Below, one piece after another: positions 16,587-22,529 of a DNA stretch of 29,125 bases (its first letter is position 1; each line of letters opens with the position of its first letter). The position numbers and the translations under genes are program-made. Source of the stretch: Treponema sp. (lineage in GTDB: Bacteria > Spirochaetota > Spirochaetia > Treponematales > Breznakiellaceae); NCBI GenBank assembly GCA_009784995.1, contig WQXE01000004.1, positions 1 through 29,125 on the forward strand. Direction: 5' to 3'. The notes beneath the pieces are model-generated. The model was not told the origin of the DNA. It searched no databases and saw only the letters and a list, made by a program, of their open reading frames with translations.

Positions 16587-18164
16587 CTATAAACCTGGCG
16601 CGCGCCACATATAATTTGTTAAACCGTCATCACTTAATTTTAACATAGATTGATACACCGATCTTAAATTTTGATATGCCGCGTCATAAACTTCGCGGGT
16701 TTTTATATCCGGTAAAAATGTTTTTTCGATTTTTACAAGTGAACGCGCTGTTTCTTTAATATTCGGATATAAACCGATGCCTTTTCCCGCCATTATAGCG
16801 GCGCCAAGGGCTGTAGCTTCTTTTACAACAGGAATAGCAACAGGTACTCCAAGAACATCCGCGAGTATCTGAGACCATAAATCGCTTTTTGAAGCTCCCG
16901 CGGCGAATACAATTTTTTCCGGTTTTTTTCCTGTCGCTTCTTCTACTAAACGCATATGACCGAGTGTTACAAGGCAGGCGTTTTCCATAATCGCGCGGTA
17001 AAAGGCTGCTTTATTATGTTTTTGCGGATCAAGAGAAAAATTAATAAACGCGGGAGCGGCGTGTTTCCAGTTTATGTAATTCATAACATCGGAAAAAGTG
17101 CAGATAATACCGTGGCTGCCTGGCGGAACATCCCGCGCCGCTTCTTCAAGTAATGTGTATGGATCAATATTTTTTTCGGCGGCAATACGTTTTTCTTCGG
17201 TACAGAATGTATCCCTGAACCATCGCATAACAAGCCCGGGATTAAACGCGATTGCTTCATATTGCCACATGTTTTCGACCGCGTGACAGTTAACACGCAC
17301 ATCACATTTCGGCGAGCACGTTGGCGAACTTGTGTTAAATTCATACTGCCAAAAGCTGCCTCCAAAAACAACTGCTTGTCCTTCTTCGACAACGCCGACT
17401 CCGATTGTTCCTAACTGGCAATCTCCGCCGCCTGTAACAAGTGGTGTTCCTTTTGTTAAGCTGCTTTCTGCGGCTCCCTTATCAGAAACTTGCGCTATAA
17501 CAGTACCACATTCTTTTACATCGGGAAAAATATCATCGCGAATACCGCATCGGCGCGCGATATCAATATCCCATGTTCGTTTTTCCAAGTCAAAAAGCCC
17601 CGTGGTTGATCCGTTGCTGGGTTCTACCATAAGGATACCGGGTGAAGTTTCCTCCGCGGAAAGTTTGAAAATAATCCAGTCGTTTATCATGCCGACACGA
17701 TAAGTTTTTTTGTAAATATCCGGCAATTTATTTTTTACCCACAAAAGCCGAGGCAGCGCGCCGAGCGCGAATGTTTGTCCGGATTTTAAATAAAGTTCTT
17801 TTTCCAGATTTGGATCGATTTGTTTTAGCTGCGTAACTTCGTCTTTCGCGCGCGCGTCAACATTGGCGCAAGCCCAAAGTTCATTCCCGTTTTCATCGTA
17901 AAGAACAATTCCTTCTCTCATACAAGTTGTGGATACTGCCGAGATTTGCCGCGCTTCTATTCCTGTTTGCGCCAATACTTCTTTAATACAGGCACATGTC
18001 AATTTCCAATTACCATCCCAGTCAAAATCCATGCTCCCGGGGAAGCGCGGGTCTTCATTGTGTTTCCATTCTTTTTGGACACAGCCAATTTGGTTGCCAT
18101 CGGAATCGAAGATTATAGAGCGGACACTGCCGGTTCCGGCGTCTATCGCCATCAAATAATTCAT
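16587..18164 (-). CDS. lsrK: Autoinducer-2 kinase LsrK
   Basis: A 525-residue FGGY-family kinase that phosphorylates AI-2 (as its open form DPD) in the cytosol. It matches E. coli LsrK from memory along its whole length: LMAIDAGTGSVRSIIFD, CMREGIVLYDENG, WACANVDARA, GGGDCQLGTIGVG with the catalytic Asp, MRWFRDTFCTEEK, VPPGSHGI, LWSQILADVLGVPV, PVVKEATALGAA and WRAPGL at the C-terminus. This is more specific than general xylulose or glycerol kinases. A longer frame opens at TTG 18200, but that TTG is part of the -35 box of its own promoter. The ATG at 18164 lies at the predicted transcription start, so the mRNA is probably leaderless; no Shine-Dalgarno is present. Confidence 0.9.
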   Translation of the reverse strand: MNYLMAIDAGTGSVRSIIFDSDGNQIGCVQKEWKHNEDPRFPGSMDFDWDGNWKLTCACIKEVLAQTGIEARQISAVSTTCMREGIVLYDENGNELWACANVDARAKDEVTQLKQIDPNLEKELYLKSGQTFALGALPRLLWVKNKLPDIYKKTYRVGMINDWIIFKLSAEETSPGILMVEPSNGSTTGLFDLEKRTWDIDIARRCGIRDDIFPDVKECGTVIAQVSDKGAAESSLTKGTPLVTGGGDCQLGTIGVGVVEEGQAVVFGGSFWQYEFNTSSPTCSPKCDVRVNCHAVENMWQYEAIAFNPGLVMRWFRDTFCTEEKRIAAEKNIDPYTLLEEAARDVPPGSHGIICTFSDVMNYINWKHAAPAFINFSLDPQKHNKAAFYRAIMENACLVTLGHMRLVEEATGKKPEKIVFAAGASKSDLWSQILADVLGVPVAIPVVKEATALGAAIMAGKGIGLYPNIKETARSLVKIEKTFLPDIKTREVYDAAYQNLRSVYQSMLKLSDDGLTNYMWRAPGL

Positions 18165-18165
18165 A

Positions 18166-18200
18166 TTGATAATTATACAATTATATTTTATAATTATCAA
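18166..18200. promoter_or_regulatory. Palindromic double promoter of lsrK and lsrF
   Basis: A perfect inverted repeat with 12-nt arms (TTGATAATTATA at 18166-18177, TATAATTATCAA at 18189-18200) and an 11-nt centre. Each arm holds the -35 of one promoter and the -10 of the other. On plus: TTGATA, 17 bp, TATAAT for lsrF. On minus: TTGATA, 17 bp, TATAAT for lsrK. The two polymerases would occupy the same DNA, so firing is mutually exclusive, and the palindrome could also be an operator. Confidence 0.8.
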
Positions 18201-18225
18201 ATAAATTATTAAGTGAGGGTGTATT

Positions 18226-19104
18226 ATGGCAGATAAAGAAGGATTAAAAGTTCAAAAAAATTATCATATTGATGTTCCATTTAAGACAAACGGTAATTTT
18301 CATGTAAAGGGCGCCGCGAACCTTGATTGGGGAATGAAAAAACACCTGACAAATATTTTTAACCCAAAAACCGGCAACACTGTTATGTTCGCTTTTGATC
18401 ACGGTTATTTCATGGGGTCGGTTTCCGGTCTTGAACGCCTTGATATTTTAATCCCTCAATTAATGGATCATGTTGATGTATTGATGGCGACAAGAGGCGC
18501 TCTTCGTACCTGTGTAAAACCGAATTTCAAAAAAGGTATCGCTTTGCGTGTTTCGGCAGGTTCGTCAATGATTAACGAAGATTTAAGCCATGAACTTGTA
18601 TCAGTTGATATCGAAGATTCTATACGCATGAACGCGGACTGTTTGGCGGTTCAAACTTTTATCGGAGCTGATGGTCAACTTTCCAGTATTGATAATTTAT
18701 CAAAAGTTATAAACGCGGGCAATCGTTACAGTATTCCAACTCTTGGCGTTATCGCTGTTGGAAAAAACATGGAAAGAACAGCCCAATATTTTAAACTCGC
18801 TACACGCATTGTAGCAGAGCTTGGAGCGCACATTATTAAAACTTATTATTGTGATGATTTTGAAGAAATAGTCGCCGCCTGTCCCGTTCCAATAGTCGTA
18901 GCCGGCGGAAAAAAACTCGCCGAAAAAGACGCTCTGACAATGGCATATAAATCGATACAAGGCGGCGCGCGAGGTTTAGATATGGGCAGAAATATTTTCC
19001 AGAGCAATCATCCTGTAGAAATGGCAGACGCCATCGGAAAAATCGTTCACAAAAAATATACTGACAAAGAAGCTTGGGAATATTTCCGCGAAAAAACGAA
19101 GTAG
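18226..19104 (+). CDS. lsrF: 3-hydroxy-5-phosphonooxypentane-2,4-dione thiolase LsrF
   Basis: A 292-residue DeoC/FbaB-type class I aldolase fold enzyme. LsrF takes the isomerised phospho-AI-2 and transfers an acetyl group to CoA, giving dihydroxyacetone phosphate and acetyl-CoA. Sequence matches E. coli LsrF as remembered: LDWGMKKHL, IFNPKTGNTVMFAFDHGYF, DVLMATRGALR, LATRIVAELGAHIIKTYY with the Schiff-base Lys205, CPVPIVVAGGKK, GLDMGRNIFQSNHPV. A GAGGG site precedes the ATG. It is divergent from lsrK. No Lsr transporter or LsrR repressor gene is near. A simpler DhnA-type aldolase is the alternative, but the extended N-terminus and lsrK context favour LsrF. Confidence 0.9.
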   Translation: MADKEGLKVQKNYHIDVPFKTNGNFHVKGAANLDWGMKKHLTNIFNPKTGNTVMFAFDHGYFMGSVSGLERLDILIPQLMDHVDVLMATRGALRTCVKPNFKKGIALRVSAGSSMINEDLSHELVSVDIEDSIRMNADCLAVQTFIGADGQLSSIDNLSKVINAGNRYSIPTLGVIAVGKNMERTAQYFKLATRIVAELGAHIIKTYYCDDFEEIVAACPVPIVVAGGKKLAEKDALTMAYKSIQGGARGLDMGRNIFQSNHPVEMADAIGKIVHKKYTDKEAWEYFREKTK

Positions 19105-19123
19105 ATATAAGACTTTACAACGT

Positions 19124-19291
19124 ACAAGCGGAGCATGTTTTTGTTCAGAAATGTATGCCTAAAGATTTTACTTGGGGTCCTGTCAGAGGTCAAAAACGCC
19201 ATGCAGGCATGTCATTTTTACCTCTGCCACCCCTCAAGTATTTTATTGAGCATACATTTCTGATTATCATTGATTAACTTGCTCCGCCTGT
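19124..19291. repeat. MITE-like palindromic element, copy A
   Basis: A 168-bp imperfect palindrome. Ends are ACAAGCGGAGCA and its near inverse TTGCTCCGCCTGT; inner matched blocks include TCAGAAATGTATGC with an exact inverse, and ACTTG plus CAGAGGT with inverses. TA lies at both outer edges (T19123-A19124, T19291-A19292), a possible target-site duplication. It has no believable gene. It begins 20 nt after the lsrF stop and fills most of 19105-19336, which is otherwise empty. Its first 28 nt match the right end of copy B at about 26 positions. Confidence 0.75.
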
Positions 19292-19336
19292 AAAAAGAAA
19301 GTTATAATAAATTGACAAATTTGATAACCGTTACTA

Positions 19337-19359
19337 TCAAGTCTTTTTGCTGTTCACCT
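19337..19359 (+). repeat. 23-nt direct repeat, left copy
   Basis: The 23 nt starting TCAAGTCTTTTTGCTGT recur exactly at 19963-19985. The pair brackets the toxin-antitoxin genes, and the last bases overlap the antitoxin stop codon. Confidence 0.85.
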
Positions 19360-19570
19360 ATTGCAATGGAATAAAACTTGAAGGATCTGTTTCAAAATCT
19401 TTCATTCTTTCGTTAATCATTTCAACTTCTTCAGGGGTTGCTGCTTCAATAACTGGTTTCCAGTAATCGTTAGCTAAAAAAAACAAAAGCGGTTTTATTG
19501 CTGGTAATGATCGATCTGGTAAAGTATCAATCATAGTATGTAATTCATTTCTTAATACTGCAGTTGTCAT
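19358..19570 (-). CDS. Antitoxin of a type II toxin-antitoxin pair
   Basis: A 70-residue acidic protein: an N-terminal helix region (MTTAVLRNELHTMIDTLPD), a central hydrophobic segment, and an acidic C-terminal tail (EEVEMINERMKDFETDPSS), typical of antitoxins with a disordered toxin-wrapping end. Its ATG overlaps the toxin TGA (ATGA), so translation is coupled. The toxin-first order is less common (known in HigBA-type modules). The antitoxin subfamily is not certain. Confidence 0.75.
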   Translation of the reverse strand: MTTAVLRNELHTMIDTLPDRSLPAIKPLLFFLANDYWKPVIEAATPEEVEMINERMKDFETDPSSFIPLQ

Positions 19571-19836
19571 CTTTTATTCCCCTTATTTTTCTTCTTGTAT
19601 ACTTGACCTCTTGGATCAAGATGTGTAACAAATATATGATCGTCTCTATACCGAAATAATGCACGATAGCTTCCAATTGTTAGTCTAAAATAACCAGGCT
19701 GTCCTGATATTGGTTTAATATCTCCTTCTGGTGGCTCTTTTTCCAATCCTTTTAATGCTGTTTTTATATGCCCTTTATCAGGTTCATTAAGTCGGTCAAG
19801 GTATTTTCCCGGTATTTTATGAAGTAAAACCTGCAT
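19567..19836 (-). CDS. RelE/ParE-family toxin
   Basis: An 89-residue basic protein with RelE/ParE features: IPGKYLDRL and a helix, then QPGYFRLTIGSYRALFRYRDDHIFVTHLDPRGQVYKK split into strands, as in mRNA-cleaving toxins of this fold. It lies upstream of and overlaps the antitoxin. Basic residues in the strand FRLTIGSYRALFRY fit RNA contact. A promoter with TTGACG and TACAAT lies just before, and the start has no Shine-Dalgarno. The activity (mRNA cleavage or gyrase inhibition) is not proven by sequence. Confidence 0.85.
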   Translation of the reverse strand: MQVLLHKIPGKYLDRLNEPDKGHIKTALKGLEKEPPEGDIKPISGQPGYFRLTIGSYRALFRYRDDHIFVTHLDPRGQVYKKKNKGNKR

Positions 19837-19844
19837 ACTGTTTT

Positions 19845-19874
19845 ATTGTATAGTAATGATTATAACATCGTCAA
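19845..19874 (-). promoter_or_regulatory. Predicted promoter of the toxin-antitoxin operon
   Basis: On minus: TTGACG (19869-19874), 18 bp, TACAAT (19845-19850). The start would be within about 2 nt of the toxin ATG, giving a leaderless message. A second possible -10, TATAAT, is at 19859-19864. Confidence 0.45.
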
Positions 19875-19962
19875 GTTTTATTCAAAACACTTAGCATTGT
19901 GTCAAAGGTTAAGAGTGCTGGATTGCTTTACACAACCACCTTGATCGCTGCCACAGACGCTG

Positions 19963-19985
19963 TCAAGTCTTTTTGCTGTTCACCT
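19963..19985 (+). repeat. 23-nt direct repeat, right copy
   Basis: Exact copy of 19337-19359, 626 bp away in the same orientation. It sits in the gene-free stretch 19837-20195, which holds the toxin promoter, this repeat and the nested inverted repeats ahead of the lipoprotein gene. Confidence 0.85.
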
Positions 19986-20000
19986 TGTAATGATATTAAC

Positions 20001-20182
20001 TGCTACATTTATAGGAACGTTTAAATGTAGCAATTTGTTATTTTTAGGAAATTCCTGTAATTATTGATTTTTTCCTATTTCCTTCTATATATGCAAGTTA
20101 AAAAAGCCCACTTTTTCATGATTTTATACACTTTTTTATAATCTTATATTGCTACATTTAAACGTTGGTTTATTTGTAGCAA
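20001..20182. repeat. Nested inverted repeats upstream of the lipoprotein gene
   Basis: Hairpin 1: TGCTACATTTA (20001-20011) and its perfect inverse (20022-20032) around a 10-nt loop. Hairpin 2: 20149-20182, with ends TTGCTACA and TGTAGCAA. In addition AACGTTTAAATGTAGCAAT (20016-20034) is exactly inverted at 20148-20166, so the two hairpins form arms of a larger structure around an AT-rich centre of about 113 nt. A TATAAT at 20137-20142 would start transcription about at hairpin 2, placing it at the very 5' end of the lipoprotein mRNA, ahead of the AAGGA site. Confidence 0.75.
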
Positions 20183-20195
20183 CAAGGATGGAATT

Positions 20196-20951
20196 ATGAA
20201 AAGTAAAATTAAATTTTTTGGCAGTTTTTTTCTTGTGGTAGTAATTGGATTTACATTTATAACTTGTGATCCTGAAGGTGGCGATCCTGCTTGTACTCAC
20301 ATTGCAGGAAATACACCACCTTGTACAACAGCTCAATCATGTACAAAATGTGGGAATATTTTACAAGCAAAACTTGGACACGATCATATTAGTAGTCTAA
20401 TTTGTAAAAGAGATGGATGCGATCATCAATACGCACTAGGCGACACAGGACCCGCAGGAGGGAAAATCATATATGTAGCTCCAACAGGTTTTACTGTAAC
20501 AAGTACAACTTCCGCGTTTACAACGTATACCGCTTATTATATTGAAGCCGCTCCAACAAACGCGGGATCATCTATAAGATGGTCTACTCAATCATCATCC
20601 CCATTTCCAAATGTAACTGGAACTTTAGAAACTATTGGTTCAGGCAGAAATAATACAGCTCTTATTATAGCGGCAGAACAAACAGCTCATCCATCTAATG
20701 CATATATTTATGCGGCGTTAGCGTGTGATAATTACTCTGTTGCAAGTTTTAATGATTGGTTTTTACCTAGCCGAAATGAATTAAATCAACTGTATCTAAG
20801 ACGAGCTGATTTTAGCATAACAACTGGCCTTTTCTGGTCTTCCTCGCAGGTCGATTTCGATTACGCCTGGAGGCAGAATTTCGACAATAGTGTTCAGATC
20901 GGCAACGGCAAGAACGGCAATCATGTTGTCCGTGCTGTTCGGGCTTTCTAG
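20196..20951 (+). CDS. DUF1566-type lipoprotein, candidate target of a diversity-generating retroelement
   Basis: A 251-residue predicted surface lipoprotein. A signal peptide ends in a lipobox-like FITC (Cys25). A Cys-rich spacer follows (ACTHIAG, SCTKCGN, GHDH), then the DUF1566/C-type-lectin-like domain from about residue 80 (YALGDTGPAGGKIIY, FNDWFLPSRNELNQLYL, FWSSSQ, VRAVRAF). This fold is shared with known variable proteins such as TvpA of Treponema denticola. The first 210 codons are AT-rich, while the last 40 switch to GC-rich usage. In that segment the codons at 219-223, 230-233, 235-238 and 240-244 all end in C or T and fit AAY changed at adenines. AAGGA lies 7-8 nt before the ATG. 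It probably binds ligands outside the cell, but that is inferred. Confidence 0.85.
   Translation: MKSKIKFFGSFFLVVVIGFTFITCDPEGGDPACTHIAGNTPPCTTAQSCTKCGNILQAKLGHDHISSLICKRDGCDHQYALGDTGPAGGKIIYVAPTGFTVTSTTSAFTTYTAYYIEAAPTNAGSSIRWSTQSSSPFPNVTGTLETIGSGRNNTALIIAAEQTAHPSNAYIYAALACDNYSVASFNDWFLPSRNELNQLYLRRADFSITTGLFWSSSQVDFDYAWRQNFDNSVQIGNGKNGNHVVRAVRAF
20829..20950 (+). other. Candidate variable region (VR) of a diversity-generating retroelement
   Basis: Codons 212-251 of the lipoprotein. Constant codons (TGG 214, CAG 218, GCC-TGG 224-225, CAG 227, TTC 229, CAG 234, AAG 239, and 245-251 ending GCTTTC) alternate with runs of NNY codons such as GTC-GAT-TTC-GAT-TAC and AGT-GTT. Each can be derived from AAC or AAT by changes at A only, and AGG 226 from AAG. 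The 3' constant end would be the homing-initiation (IMH) part. No template repeat is visible in the window. Confidence 0.65.
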
Positions 20952-20957
20952 GTTGGG

Positions 20958-20978
20958 AAACGGTGACAGGCACCGTTT
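20958..20978. other. Hairpin immediately after the candidate VR
   Basis: A perfect 8-bp stem, AAACGGTG (20958-20965) and CACCGTTT (20971-20978), with a 5-nt loop, 7 nt after the stop codon. A hairpin/cruciform of similar size just past the VR is needed for homing in the Bordetella phage DGR. As a terminator it would be weak, since only four T follow. Confidence 0.75.
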
Positions 20979-21008
20979 TAACTTGAATGGTACCTTTTTT
21001 GATTTTGA

Positions 21009-21224
21009 ACAGGCGGAGCAGGGGCTGGGCAGAAAAACATTTCCGGAGCTCCCTGCGGCAGGAGACATGTAAATAAATAATGAAAATTAGAGAGAATAAA
21101 AGTCCTGCGTCTAAAATGCGTATAGCTTTCTTGGGTAAATAATTATTTTTTCATTTTAGATACAGGATGGCTCCGAAAGCAGGTTCTTCCGGAGTTTTTC
21201 TGAACAGAAACATGCTCCGCCTGT
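21009..21224. repeat. MITE-like palindromic element, copy B
   Basis: A 216-bp element with perfect 12-nt inverted ends (ACAGGCGGAGCA, TGCTCCGCCTGT). Inner inverted blocks include GCAGAAAAAC against GTTTTTCTGA, and a 16-nt pair, TCCTGCGTCTAAAATG against CATTTTAGATACAGGA. The right end is nearly identical to the left end of copy A, so both belong to one family. No gene is carried. Between it and 21288 there is only a short palindrome (21224-21240) and a CATACC/GGTATG hairpin. Confidence 0.75.
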
Positions 21225-21288
21225 GTAAATATTATTTACATATTAATCCGTGTCCATACCGAAGGTATGCAATCCGCGGACAATCACG

Positions 21289-22494
21289 TTAAACACTTTG
21301 CGGCGCTTCAGTATTATTTGGTCCAAAACCTTTGATCAAAACAAGCGGTTCTACAGGGCTTGTGTTGGTAATAGTAATTCCATTTTTCGCGGCGTCTTCT
21401 GATACAAAAAATTCGTCGGCGCTTTGCTGACCAAAACGCAACATTCCCGGCGCTTCGCAATGATGTACGCCGAACTTGCCGTGTCCCTGTGTGAAAATGA
21501 CGCTGTATGCGGCAGGTTCTTTTATTGTTACTGTTTTACCCGGATTTACGGATAATTCCTTCGCGCAGAAATATCCTTCGTTTGCGTAAGAAATCCATTT
21601 TTCTTCGTAGTCTGAATTTTTTACAATGGAAATTGGGGGCCTTCCGAATCGTTTTTTGTAATGCGGGTCTGTATTTTTTTCCCAGTCAAGCAGGCTAAAG
21701 ATATAATCGATGTCGTCCTTTTTGTCCGCAGGGCATTCGCCGTTCATAAATTCTCTTGGATATGTTACACCGGAAACAACGTTTTCATGAACAGAATTAA
21801 CATCGCCGTTCCAGTTAAGTTCGTATGTCATCACTGAGCCGGGCGCGTGAATAACGCCGGCGGGTGAATACCAGCCTGATCCTAATTCAATGCGCCACGC
21901 GCGTGAAAGTTCTGTTATACGAGTGTCGCCTTTGTTGTAATCACGCAAGCGCTGTTTTACCTCTTCCGGTTTTGTATCCGGGTCGTAACCGAAATATGTC
22001 GCGTTCATTTCGCCCGTGTGGCTTGCGAACTGATGCGGAAAATAATAACATTCGGGTTTTCCAAGTTTGCCGACTCTCGCGGCTGCTTCCATATCAAGGT
22101 GAAGATGGTGGAATAAGGGAGTGTTAAGATCATAAAATTTGGAAAAAACAGGAAAGCCGCTGTATTTATCCATCAGTTCTTTGCCGATTATATTAACACC
22201 TAACACTTCGATTGCTTCTTTAAGACTGAACTTTTCATCGTTATTGTAATCGACAGCGACAAAACTTAATCCTTCTGTTGGACCTGCAAGGGGTCCGTTT
22301 TGGGCGATATTTGTAGAAGCCATCCAGCGTTCTTTTATGGAACCGCGCTGGAGCCCGTACGCGAAATAATCATCCGGGTGAAGACGCAGGCGTCTTCCTT
22401 CGACACCAAATGGACGCGGTATAAAATTCGGATTAAGGCGTAAAACACCTTCTCCCTTTTTTAATGTGGTTTCGATTAGATTTTTATCAGCCAT
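21289..22494 (-). CDS. Phosphomannose-isomerase-like cupin-fold protein
   Basis: A 401-residue soluble protein without signal peptide. Histidine-rich motifs (LFHHLHLDMEAA, YYFPHQFASHTGEMNA, WYSPAGVIHAPGSVMTYELNW, GKFGVHHCEAPGMLRF) fit a two-cupin, metal-dependent isomerase similar to mannose-6-phosphate isomerase, but it is not a standard ManA. It follows the NeuB-type synthase by 35 nt in the same direction with GGAGG ahead of ATG, so it likely works on a sugar in the same route, perhaps supplying the hexose phosphate or aldose precursor. Product assignment is tentative. Confidence 0.65.
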   Translation of the reverse strand: MADKNLIETTLKKGEGVLRLNPNFIPRPFGVEGRRLRLHPDDYFAYGLQRGSIKERWMASTNIAQNGPLAGPTEGLSFVAVDYNNDEKFSLKEAIEVLGVNIIGKELMDKYSGFPVFSKFYDLNTPLFHHLHLDMEAAARVGKLGKPECYYFPHQFASHTGEMNATYFGYDPDTKPEEVKQRLRDYNKGDTRITELSRAWRIELGSGWYSPAGVIHAPGSVMTYELNWNGDVNSVHENVVSGVTYPREFMNGECPADKKDDIDYIFSLLDWEKNTDPHYKKRFGRPPISIVKNSDYEEKWISYANEGYFCAKELSVNPGKTVTIKEPAAYSVIFTQGHGKFGVHHCEAPGMLRFGQQSADEFFVSEDAAKNGITITNTSPVEPLVLIKGFGPNNTEAPQSV

Positions 22495-22529
22495 GTTTTC
22501 CTCCAGTTTTTTTCATTATATCACATATA

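Noticed and set aside
16587..18200. TTG 18200 as the start of lsrK
   Set aside because: It is the -35 box of the gene's own promoter, and the encoded AT-rich extension does not fit LsrK.
19074..19277. 67-residue open frame over the lsrF end and element A
   Set aside because: It overlaps lsrF in another frame and is made of palindromic repeat DNA.
19316..19345. Promoter-like TTGACA with TATCAA pointing into the antitoxin gene on plus
   Set aside because: The -10 is poor and no gene or RNA follows; an antisense RNA is possible but unsupported.
20829..21300. Template repeat for the DGR candidate inside the window
   Set aside because: No second copy of the scaffold bases (for example the VRAVRAF coding end) was seen anywhere else in the window.
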